In this document: positions 26,731 to 33,693 of the stretch, piece by piece
How positions within the stretch are numbered: the first letter of the stretch is position 1
Layout of the letters: every line of letters starts with the position of its first letter
Assembly (NCBI RefSeq): GCF_034718895.1
Contig: NZ_JAYERP010000001.1
Location: 3,633,501 to 3,697,500 of the forward strand
Reading direction: 5' to 3'
DNA length: 64,000 nucleotides
From: Paenibacillus phoenicis
GTDB lineage: Bacteria; Bacillota; Bacilli; Paenibacillales; Paenibacillaceae
Notes under the pieces: model-generated
The model's input: only the letters and a program-made list of their open reading frames with translations
Database searches by the model: none
What the model was told of the DNA's origin: nothing
Translations under genes and position numbers: made by a program

Positions 26731-26878
26731 AATATGTCACTGACACATTCAATGATATTGAGCAAAAGAATTTTGCGGGAAATTATTGCCATTTTGCAAA
26801 AATACAACTCTACTATTGTTCGAAAGCCTAGTTTGTTGAAATATGCTAGGGACAAAGTTTTACGATCAGTGACATATT
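26731..26878. repeat. 148-bp element with perfect 13-bp terminal inverted repeats
   Basis: AATATGTCACTGA (26731-26743) is the exact reverse complement of TCAGTGACATATT (26866-26878). The enclosed 122 bp is AT-rich and has no convincing gene. This is MITE-like, but no clear target-site duplication is visible. It lies in the upstream region of the AraR-like gene. The remainder of 26648-26965 holds that gene's presumed promoter and one terminator. Confidence 0.5.
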
Positions 26879-26893
26879 TCAAGGGTAAAAAAA

Positions 26894-26939
26894 GTACCCT
26901 GCACAAAACACTTTGGTTTAAGTGTCCCGTGCAGGGTAC
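26894..26939 (-). terminator. Terminator of the decayed MFS gene
   Basis: GTACCCTGCAC and GTGCAGGGTAC form an 11-bp perfect stem, extended by AACACTT/AAGTGT inside. The minus strand continues TTTTTTTACCC. Confidence 0.85.
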
Positions 26940-26965
26940 CCGGTAATGTGGGATCCCCTTCACTT

Positions 26966-27635
26966 TTACTGTACGGGTTTACTTAGCGGCGCAGGAGTTC
27001 CCTTCTCCGGCTTCTCACTTTCATGACTGGTATCATAATAAGTTTTCATATTCCGCAGCACCGGGAACAGGTGCATCCAGAGCGCGGCCACAACGAGCGT
27101 CCCGATTCCGCCGATGACGGTGGCAACCACTGCACCAAGCCAATTGGCCATGGTGCCCGGATTCGAATTCGCCGAGCTGGTTCGACGTTCCGATAAACAG
27201 CATGTTGACAGCGTTGACACGCCCCTGCATTTCACGAGGCGTATTTAACTGAACCAGCGTAGAACGAATGACGGCACTGACCACATCCGATGCGCCGATC
27301 AGGAACAGGGCTACCAAAGATAATACGAGATTTTTGGAGACGGCGAACAGCACGGTAGCCAAGCCAAAGATCGCCAGCGAGCTGAACAAATACTTGCTGA
27401 TCGAATTCTGAATCGAATACCGCGTAAGAACAAGTGACATCAGCAAAGCGCCAACTGCCGGAGCTGTCCGAAGCAATCCGAGTCCCCATGACCCTGTATG
27501 CAGGATGTCTTCGGCGAAGATTGGCAGCAGCGCCGTAGCCCCGCCGAGCAGAACGGTGAACAGATCAAGCGAGATCGTGCCTAGAAATCGCTTGATGGGT
27601 GTATCATAACCATGAATCATGTCAAAAGAGCCCAA
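26966..27635 (-). pseudogene. MFS transporter remnant, N-terminal half missing and frameshifted
   Basis: The C-terminal half of an EntS-like 12-helix MFS transporter (FLGTISLDLFTVLLGGATAL, GLGLLRTAPAVGALLMSLVL, QGRVNAVNMLFIGTSNQLG). At about 27155-27159 an extra base in a GGG run shifts the frame. The true continuation (TMANWLGAVVATVIGG and two final helices) lies in the next frame and ends at 26966. The first six helices are absent upstream of about 27600. Confidence 0.85.
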
Positions 27636-27653
27636 ATTGCGTTAACGAACTGT

Positions 27654-27830
27654 AAAAGCTACCGTTAATTTTGGACAATTTCATGGTTTTGTCCAAATTA
27701 GCGGTAAATCCTGCTGTTATTTTGATCGAAATCAGCAATTTGGCGAGGAAACATAAAATTTAACGGTAGGTTTTACTTGTAATTGGTGCGGAGAGATCTA
27801 ACTTGCGAAATTAACGGTAGGTTTTGGAGC
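27654..27830. repeat. Palindrome-rich array with a TTAACGGTAGSTTTT motif
   Basis: The motif TTAACGGTAGGTTTT occurs at about 27760-27774 and 27811-27825 (51 bp apart). An inverted copy (AAAAGCTACCGTTAA) is at 27654-27668 and a degenerate copy (AGCGGTAAAT) at 27700. Between them is a perfect 9-bp hairpin, TTTGGACAA/TTGTCCAAA (27671-27699). No coding potential. Function unknown. Confidence 0.6.
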
Positions 27831-27899
27831 TAAATTTAGTTTATCGGAGGTTCGCGGCGGGCTTGCGGAGGAAAAAAGCGACAGAAAAGAGGGGATAAA

Positions 27900-28154
27900 G
27901 AAGTACCACTTCATTCGGCTATTACTACTGTTGGCGAAAAAGTAAAATTATATCTTCGAGGAATTGTAGGTTTAGGTGATGTAATTCTTCGAATTATTAC
28001 TACTCGTGACTCAGAATTATTGAAATCTCAACTTGCTGAACAAGACTTTTTAAATAGATGGAAAAGTAAGCATACAACTACTCCGACGTTGAAATCAAAA
28101 TATGTACATGAACGTAATGCCCATTTGAAAAGACTAATTCATCAAGTATATTAG
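27900..28154 (+). pseudogene. AT-rich orphan gene fragment of foreign composition
   Basis: An open frame without a start signal encodes about 84 residues (VGEKVKLYLRGIVGLGDVIL, KSKYVHERNAHLKRLIHQVY) ending at TAG. Its GC content is clearly far below that of its neighbours, with A/T-ending codons throughout. I do not recognise the family. The abrupt change from the GC-rich repeat area at about 27890 marks a junction, and a strong terminator follows at 28255, so this is probably the 3' end of a horizontally acquired gene. Confidence 0.5.
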
Positions 28155-28254
28155 TACAGTAGCCTTGCATGAGTTAAATGCTAACATATTCTGATAAAAA
28201 TTTATCCCTATTTTGTGATACGGTTCGCCACGGCTTCTACGAGGGCAAGTTTTC

Positions 28255-28281
28255 GGCCATCCCATGTGGGATGGCCTTTTT
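28255..28281 (+). terminator. Strong intrinsic terminator
   Basis: GGCCATCCC, ATGT loop, GGGATGGCC, then TTTTTC on the plus strand. No intact plus-strand gene precedes it, only the AT-rich fragment. Confidence 0.85.
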
Positions 28282-28345
28282 CATCATACAACTATCAGAT
28301 TCGCTCTCCATGACACACTTATACTTAACAGTAAATAATCAATCA

Positions 28346-29218
28346 TCATTCCGACAATACGAGGTCAAGCCAGGATTGGGCCTCACGGTACAGAACGGGG
28401 TTGTTTTCTGGCGTATAGTAAGCCAGTATGGCCACTGCCTGGGATACAACCCATCCGCGGGCTCTCGCCCAGGTCGCGTCATCCGTCGGAAGATATTTGC
28501 GGAATGCGTCACGTGCCTCCGGCGAGTGTAACTTCCATGCGATCATGACATCGCATGCAGGATCACCCACGCCCATCGTATCCCAATCGATCACACCGGT
28601 AATTCGTTGATTACGCACGAGCCAGTTGCGCATATCAAGGTCGCCGTGATGCCAAACTGGCGGGCCGCTCCACGGAGGCGCAGCAAGCGCGGATTCCCAC
28701 ACCTTAGACACCGCCGCAACGTCGCCATCAAACCGTGCCAACCAGTATCGGAACCCCTCATCCCGCTCCGCCAAAGGAACACCGCGTCCCAGCGGCCCAC
28801 CCGATGAATCGATTTGCTGCAGCGCTGCAACGAACCCCGCAAGATCACGCGCTGCCTGCATCGCGTCAATCTCCTCAATCGGCACCGACTCGCCCTCAAC
28901 CCAGGTGTAAATATACCAATACCAAGGATATTCGCTGCTCGGATGCCCTAGAGCGATGGGTACAGGGACTTCTAGCGGAACCAACGGAGCAAGCTTGGGC
29001 AGCCAAGTAAACTCGCGGCTTTCTGGTGTCGCAGGCCCTTCCCGCCGCGCGAGCCGAACCGAATATTGGTTACCTAATCGAAAGATGGCGTTCACGGTGC
29101 CAGCTGGCTCGACCCGCCGCAGGGATAGATCTGACCATTGGGGAAACTGGGCAACCAGCAGACGGCGAACCAGCGCCTCATCCATTTCTATTTCGTCAAC
29201 ATGCATTTTTTCAGCCAT
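28346..29218 (-). CDS. APH-family phosphotransferase
   Basis: A 290-residue kinase of the aminoglycoside phosphotransferase/choline kinase fold. The Brenner motif is HHGDLDMRNWLV (catalytic Asp about 202) and the metal site GVIDWDTMGVGDPACDV. An N-lobe nucleotide loop (GTVNAIFRL) is present. AGGAGG lies nine bases before ATG. It could confer drug resistance or act on another small metabolite; family membership alone does not decide. It is the only intact gene between 26.7 and 30.4 kb. Confidence 0.88.
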   Translation of the reverse strand: MAEKMHVDEIEMDEALVRRLLVAQFPQWSDLSLRRVEPAGTVNAIFRLGNQYSVRLARREGPATPESREFTWLPKLAPLVPLEVPVPIALGHPSSEYPWYWYIYTWVEGESVPIEEIDAMQAARDLAGFVAALQQIDSSGGPLGRGVPLAERDEGFRYWLARFDGDVAAVSKVWESALAAPPWSGPPVWHHGDLDMRNWLVRNQRITGVIDWDTMGVGDPACDVMIAWKLHSPEARDAFRKYLPTDDATWARARGWVVSQAVAILAYYTPENNPVLYREAQSWLDLVLSE

Positions 29219-29321
29219 GCGTCCCTACCTCCTTGGGGTTTTCCAAGAATTAAGGTATCAAAGAAATCACGAAATAAACAGATCATATCCAGTTATAGTT
29301 AAAAACCACCGCGTATTCTAA

Positions 29322-29585
29322 TCAAAAAAAAGCCAGCCTCATCATGTGAGACCAGCTACACTTTCTTGATGATATTCCCCCCCACTTGACCATCATCTCT
29401 AAAACAGGGAGGAACGTCTTACCATGTTCGCTAAGTGAGTACTCCACTTTCGGGGGAACATGATTATAGACTGTTCGAATAACCAGTTTATCTCGTTCCA
29501 GGTCTCTTAGTTGTTCTGTAAGCATCTTACGCGTAATTTTAGAAATGGAGCGCTCGAGTTCATTAAATCGCTTGGGTCCTCTGAA
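29322..29585 (-). pseudogene. HxlR-type regulator lacking its N terminus
   Basis: The frame encodes HxlR residues from GPKRFNELERSISKITRKML to YNHVPPKVEYSLSEHGKTF and LPVLEMMVKWG. The first third of the domain (normally with the CPxxxxLxxIGGKW motif) is missing; upstream codons are antisense to the NmrA fragment. A 7-G run near 29379 probably also shifted the C terminus: one more G would give a short natural ending. Confidence 0.8.
29331..29357 (-). terminator. Terminator of the hxlR remnant
   Basis: AGCCAGCCTCA, TCATG, TGAGACCAGCT; the minus strand continues TTTTTTTT. Confidence 0.8.
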
Positions 29586-30394
29586 ACCGTCCGCCTGCTT
29601 GCAAAGCAACAACACCCTGCACGCACACTAGTTCGAGACTTATCTCGTACGCCGCGTGAGTTCTCCGAGAATGGGATTGATATCGCCGTTGGCAACTTCG
29701 ATCGTCCTGAAACTCTTGATGCAGCCATGCATGGCATTGAGACGGTCGTTTTAATTAGTCCTGCTGTCCGGACCAGGAAATCGCCGTGATTGACAGTGCT
29801 GTTCGCAACGGAATAAAACATATTATAAAGATCACGAATCATAAGGCTACGGCAGATTCCCCTGTTGATCGACGGCGTGGCCATACGCGAGTTGAGGCGC
29901 ATCTGAAGGCGACGGGGATCGACTATACTTTGCTTGCGCCGAATCTCTACATGCAGAATCTCTTCGCTGTCGCGCAGATGATTAAACAAACGAGAGGCTT
30001 CGTAATGTCTGCCGGTGATGGCAAGTTCGCCATGATCGACGCTCGCTACGTGGCCGCCACGGCCGCAACTATTGCCGTATCACGATCCACGCATGCAGGT
30101 CGTACTTATCTGCTCACCGGACCCGAATTGATTACTTATCACGATGTCGCACGTAAACTGTCTGACGCTCTGGGGTATACCGTCGAATACCGGTGAATCT
30201 CTCCCGCCGAGCATCAGAAAGCGATGATTCAGGCAGGGATTCCCGAGCCTGTTGCCACATCCAACGCCCAATTATTCGGTTTGATTGCCGAAGATGACGC
30301 CGCATGGATATCCGATGATGTGAAACGAGTTACGGGGATGTCCCCTCGTAATCTGGACCTCTTTCTCGCCGAGAACCTTCCCGCCTTCAAATAA
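29580..30394 (+). pseudogene. NmrA-like NAD(P)-binding oxidoreductase, triply damaged
   Basis: Homology starts abruptly inside the first Rossmann helix (ETVRLLAKQQHPARTLVRDL), so the start and nucleotide-binding loop are missing. A missing C at about 29768 shifts the frame between LISPAV and the continuation DQEIAVIDSAVRNGIKHIIK. A TGA at 30194-30196 interrupts GYTVEYR and ISPAEHQKAM. The C terminus (MSPRNLDLFLAENLPAFK) is otherwise intact. Such quinone reductase-like genes usually sit divergent from an hxlR gene, as the remnants do here. Confidence 0.85.
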
Positions 30395-30425
30395 GCGCAA
30401 AAACAGCACCAACTTAAAAGAAAAA

Positions 30426-30453
30426 AGGAGCGATCACCACGCGATCCGCTCCT
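30426..30453. terminator. Bidirectional terminator between the nmrA remnant and the TetR gene
   Basis: AGGAGC and GATC pair with GATC and GCTCCT around ACCACGC, with one bulged base. It is followed by AAAAACC on the plus strand and TTTTTTCTTTT on the minus strand, so it mainly ends the TetR transcript. Confidence 0.7.
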
Positions 30454-30459
30454 AAAAAC

Positions 30460-31095
30460 CTAGGGAGTTATTCTCTGCTCGATCCCATCGAGTAATAAGA
30501 GAATTCCCGAGTCAAAGAGTTCATCAGAACCAATTAAATTAAACATCCCTTCTTCGTACATCCGACGAAGCAGGTTGAATTGCGAGAAATCCCCGTGAAT
30601 ATCCTCCTTATTCCCTAACGATATCTGTACCATCCGTTGTTCATATTCTTCAACGACGAAGTTGATGACATAGTTAAGCAAATGGGTGATATATGAAAAT
30701 TTTTGTTTATCCGTCAAGGAAGTAGGTTCGATCATCTGCAAGAGGCATTCGAGCAGTTCCATAAAATCAGCCTCTGGCTTCGACTTCATCAGAAGTTGAC
30801 CCGAGCAGGGATACTGCTGGAGTTTCTTCCGAATCACCATGGCGCTGGTTTGAAGCCTCTCCCGCCAGTCACCTTGCTTGGGAAGATCACCTATGATCTC
30901 TCTTGAAACCAGGTTGGCTAAGGTTTGAATAAGGACCTGCTTACTCTCGAAGTACCAATAGATCGTAGGGGCTTGAACATTTAGCTCTTTACAAAGGCTT
31001 CTTATGGTAAAGTTTTCGATTCCTTGGTCGGAGAGAAGCCGCCACGAAGCTGCGATGATCTTCTCCTCGCTGATATGTGGCCTGCGTTGAGGCAT
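30460..31095 (-). CDS. TetR-family transcriptional regulator (TetR_C type)
   Basis: A 211-residue repressor. The N-terminal HTH is at about residues 8-55 (ISEEKIIAASWRLLSDQGIE, FTIRSLCKELNVQAPTIYWY). The C-terminal ligand domain resembles that of TetR proper. I place the start at ATG 31095 (M-P-Q-R-R); an in-frame TTG at 31134 lies too close to the -10 (TATAAT). It is directly downstream of an FAD monooxygenase gene whose promoter carries two TAAC-N3-GTTA sites, the likely operators. Confidence 0.9.
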   Translation of the reverse strand: MPQRRPHISEEKIIAASWRLLSDQGIENFTIRSLCKELNVQAPTIYWYFESKQVLIQTLANLVSREIIGDLPKQGDWRERLQTSAMVIRKKLQQYPCSGQLLMKSKPEADFMELLECLLQMIEPTSLTDKQKFSYITHLLNYVINFVVEEYEQRMVQISLGNKEDIHGDFSQFNLLRRMYEEGMFNLIGSDELFDSGILLLLDGIEQRITP

Positions 31096-31191
31096 AACAG
31101 ACAATCCAACTCCATTCCATAGATTCTTATACAACTTATTATACTCGATTTAGAAAGGAGCCTAGTCAAGGATAAACGTAAAAACAAACCC

Positions 31192-32424
31192 CTATTCCTC
31201 CAACTCTACATCTTCCTCAGGCAACGGCTTCTGGTTGAACATGCTTTCCCCTGCTTTCGAGGAGAGGCGAACATCCCGCATCCCACGTTCAATCGCAGCC
31301 ACCTCATAATCACGTAACGCTGACAAAAGTTCCTTTTTCCCGTCTTTGACGTTGATTAATTCTTTCGATAGCTCATAGGCATCAAAAAGTGCCGCGTTCC
31401 CGCCAATTCCAGCCGGTGTCATCGGATGCAAGGCGTCCCCCAGCAATACCAAAGAGGTGGTTTCTTTCCAAGGCTTATATGGCAAAACATTACGCAAGTG
31501 ATAAACAGCCGTTTTCTCTGGCTCTGCGAGTTCCAACATCCGTTTGACTTGGGGATGCCAATGTTTGGTTTTCTCTTGAGCAAGGGACAACAATTCCGAA
31601 CCATTCAATTGGAAAAGCTGCTCGTCAGGCATCCCAAACCACTCAGGCGAGCACGCAAACACAGCATACAAGTAATCCTGTTGTGGAGTAATTTTCACAT
31701 TCAGGGACATGGATTCCGGCAATCGTTCCATATTCGGCTTGAAGGCCATTTCTTCAAGAAGCAGGGAAACCGGACCCTCTCCTTCCGGGCTAAAAAGGCC
31801 TCTCATGCTGCCGTCCCCAATGAGCTGATCGAGTTCTTTTCTCCGAGTATCATCCAGAAATACTTTTGTATAAAGAGCTCTTCCCAAGGTATCAAAAATT
31901 TTCACCCCAGGTTTATACTGTTGGCGAACCTTCGATCCTCCCCCGTCAGCGCCAACAAGGACATCCGCATCGATATACTCTCCATTCTCAAACCAAGCTC
32001 TCAAGCGGCCGTTTTCCAACGTTTCATAATGGGTAAACCGATATCCGTAACGGATATGGTCATTGAGTTCACCAAGCAACACTTCTCTGAAAGTAAAACG
32101 ATTGACGCCAGGCGTGATTTTCGCCTTGTTGTACATTGGGTGCTGTTCTTCCATCAGCTCGAGAGAAATTGGATTTAAGAAAATCGGGTGTTCCGGTCCC
32201 ATGACGGAGGTTTCCATAAAGAGATCGTAAAGCTTCTCAGGCAGACAAAACCGCAGCGCACTCATTCCGTTGTCATTGATTTTGATACGATAACCGGTTT
32301 GAAGAAATTGTCCTTCCTGCTCGCGTTCACAAACTACAAAGTCAATGTGATGCTTCTTCAGACTTTGCGCTAATGCAAGTCCTCCGAGACCGCCGCCAAC
32401 AATAACTGCAGAGAGTGATTTCAT
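31192..32424 (-). CDS. FAD-dependent aromatic/tetracycline-type monooxygenase
   Basis: A 410-residue class A flavoprotein monooxygenase. The Rossmann motif is AVIVGGGLGGLALAQSL, the DG motif VLVGADGGGSKVRQQY, and the second FAD-binding motif LLGDALHPMTPAGIGGNAAL. Enzymes of this group hydroxylate aromatic compounds or inactivate drugs such as tetracyclines and rifampicin. Pairing with a TetR-type repressor suggests a xenobiotic inducer. GAAGGACTCGT precedes the ATG. Confidence 0.9.
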   Translation of the reverse strand: MKSLSAVIVGGGLGGLALAQSLKKHHIDFVVCEREQEGQFLQTGYRIKINDNGMSALRFCLPEKLYDLFMETSVMGPEHPIFLNPISLELMEEQHPMYNKAKITPGVNRFTFREVLLGELNDHIRYGYRFTHYETLENGRLRAWFENGEYIDADVLVGADGGGSKVRQQYKPGVKIFDTLGRALYTKVFLDDTRRKELDQLIGDGSMRGLFSPEGEGPVSLLLEEMAFKPNMERLPESMSLNVKITPQQDYLYAVFACSPEWFGMPDEQLFQLNGSELLSLAQEKTKHWHPQVKRMLELAEPEKTAVYHLRNVLPYKPWKETTSLVLLGDALHPMTPAGIGGNAALFDAYELSKELINVKDGKKELLSALRDYEVAAIERGMRDVRLSSKAGESMFNQKPLPEEDVELEE

Positions 32425-32441
32425 ACGAGTCCTTCTTTCTG

Positions 32442-32474
32442 TAACTTAGTTATATTTATATAACACCGTTATAT
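32442..32474. promoter_or_regulatory. Doubled TetR-type operator upstream of the FAD monooxygenase
   Basis: TAACTTAGTTA (32442-32452) and TAACACCGTTA (32461-32471) share the form TAAC-N3-GTTA with centres 19 bp apart. The second extends to the perfect 17-bp palindrome ATATAACACCGTTATAT (32458-32474). They lie 18-50 bp upstream of the start codon. From here to 32705 the sequence is AT-rich and I see no gene. Confidence 0.7.
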
Positions 32475-32705
32475 TAAACCCGTTCTCCTCTGTTTGTCAA
32501 TAGTTGTGTTCCTGGTATACTTCCCATCACCATGAGCATGATGATAAATATCGAAGTGACTCTTTTCACTGTATTTTTCATATCAGTCCTCCTCATCAAC
32601 AAAAACAGACATCATATGCTAAAAAAATCAATCAATATAATACCACGGTTGAAAATCTATATATTGAAATGTAAAGAAAACTTTAAGTTTGTGCCTGCCT
32701 TCGCC

Positions 32706-33185
32706 TTATTTATGATACGGTTCCCCCCGATTGATCTTCACCGCGCGATAAATCTGCTCGGTGAGCACCAGGCGCATGAGCTGGTGGGGCAGCGTCATGC
32801 GCCCGAACGACAGCCGCTGCTGCGCGCGGCGGAGCACCGCATCGGCGAGCCCGTGGCTGCCGCCGATGACGAACACGACATGGCTCGTCCCGTAGGTGCC
32901 GAGCCGGTCCAAACAAGCGGCCAGCTCCTCCGAGCTCCAGAGCTGGCCGTCAATCGCGAGCGCGATAACATGCGCGTCGCTCTTGATGTGCGCGAGGATG
33001 CGTTCGCCCTCGCGCTCCTTGACGCCGATGAGCTCCGCCTCGCTCATCGTCTCCGGCGCTTTCTCGTCGGGGACCTCCACGACTTGAAATTTCACGTAAG
33101 GCGCCAGGCGCTTGGCGTACTCCGCAATGCCCTGGACCAGATATTTTTCCTTCAATTTGCCGACCGCCACGATTTGAATCTGCAC
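32706..33185 (-). CDS. rlmH: 23S rRNA pseudouridine-1915 N3-methyltransferase
   Basis: A 159-residue SPOUT-class methyltransferase that methylates pseudouridine 1915 in 23S rRNA helix 69. Full length, with the conserved [18 protein letters not shown] knot region and the C terminus [20 protein letters not shown] followed by GEPYHK. The start is GTG with GGAGG eight bases upstream. Local GC is noticeably higher than in flanking DNA. It sits in the usual neighbourhood of the wal operon and htrA. Confidence 0.97.
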   Translation of the reverse strand: MQIQIVAVGKLKEKYLVQGIAEYAKRLAPYVKFQVVEVPDEKAPETMSEAELIGVKEREGERILAHIKSDAHVIALAIDGQLWSSEELAACLDRLGTYGTSHVVFVIGGSHGLADAVLRRAQQRLSFGRMTLPHQLMRLVLTEQIYRAVKINRGEPYHK

Positions 33186-33209
33186 CGTAACATCCTCCGT
33201 TATCGTCCG

Positions 33210-33241
33210 TCCGAAGTGTATACTTTCTGAAATCTAAAAAA
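33210..33241 (-). repeat. Shared 31-bp motif after a terminator, copy 1
   Basis: The plus strand reads CCGAAGTGTATACTTTCTGA then AATCT and an A-run. Almost the same sequence is at 62284-62314. In both cases the motif follows, on the minus strand, the T-tract of an intrinsic terminator. It lies directly upstream of rlmH and may act as its promoter (TATACA -10); that is uncertain. Confidence 0.5.
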
Positions 33242-33245
33242 ACAG

Positions 33246-33275
33246 CGGGGCCAGCCATCCCATGCCGTCGCCCCG
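33246..33275 (-). terminator. Terminator of the CxxH/CxxC gene
   Basis: CGGGGC and GCCCCG close a hairpin followed on the minus strand by TGTTTTTTTAG. Confidence 0.65.
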
Positions 33276-33324
33276 TTCTTCGTCTCTCATTCAGTTGTGT
33301 ACCGCACCTGCATCTGCACCCGCA

Positions 33325-33492
33325 CTACACCACCAAAAACCGCGCCTCCTGATCACATTCCTGACATTTCACCGGCGGCTCCCAATCAATAAACTTGGTG
33401 TGCTCCAAATCGACCACATCCGGGGCATCCTCAAACTCATCCACGAACATATCGATGGCCAGTTCCACATGATCTTTGCAAACGACGTACAT
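33325..33492 (-). CDS. CxxH/CxxC small protein
   Basis: A 55-residue acidic protein with an N-terminal VCKDHV (C-x-x-H) and a C-terminal VKCQECDQE (C-x-x-C), which together look like one zinc site. This matches the CxxH/CxxC (BA_5709-type) protein family found beside rlmH in Bacillales. AAAGGATG precedes the ATG at suitable spacing. Function unknown. Too small to stand out by length, but supported by motif and position. Confidence 0.85.
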   Translation of the reverse strand: MYVVCKDHVELAIDMFVDEFEDAPDVVDLEHTKFIDWEPPVKCQECDQEARFLVV

Positions 33493-33587
33493 AGTCAAAG
33501 CATCCTTTCTCTGTACCGCACTCCTGCGGCCGACTTACGTATTAACAGGTTATCCTTTATCTTTTCTACCATACTCCGTACAAAAAA

Positions 33588-33621
33588 GGAACCGCCCCGG
33601 TCACTTCCGGCAAGCGGTTCC
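33588..33621 (-). terminator. Terminator of the SLH-CAP gene
   Basis: GGAACCGC and GCGGTTCC close a hairpin; the minus strand continues TTTTTTG. Confidence 0.75.
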
Positions 33622-33693
33622 TCCCCCTACTGGCCAAAAAAACCAACGATCTTACTCTGACAACCGAGCAGACCCGGCCAGGCTTAGCCAAGC

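Noticed and set aside
26734-26946. 70-codon plus-strand frame as a small gene
   Set aside because: It spans the 148-bp inverted-repeat element and a terminator hairpin, and has no ribosome binding site.
27654-27830. Second repeat array as a CRISPR remnant
   Set aside because: The motif is about 15 bp, spacing is uneven apart from one 51-bp pair, and copies are inverted.
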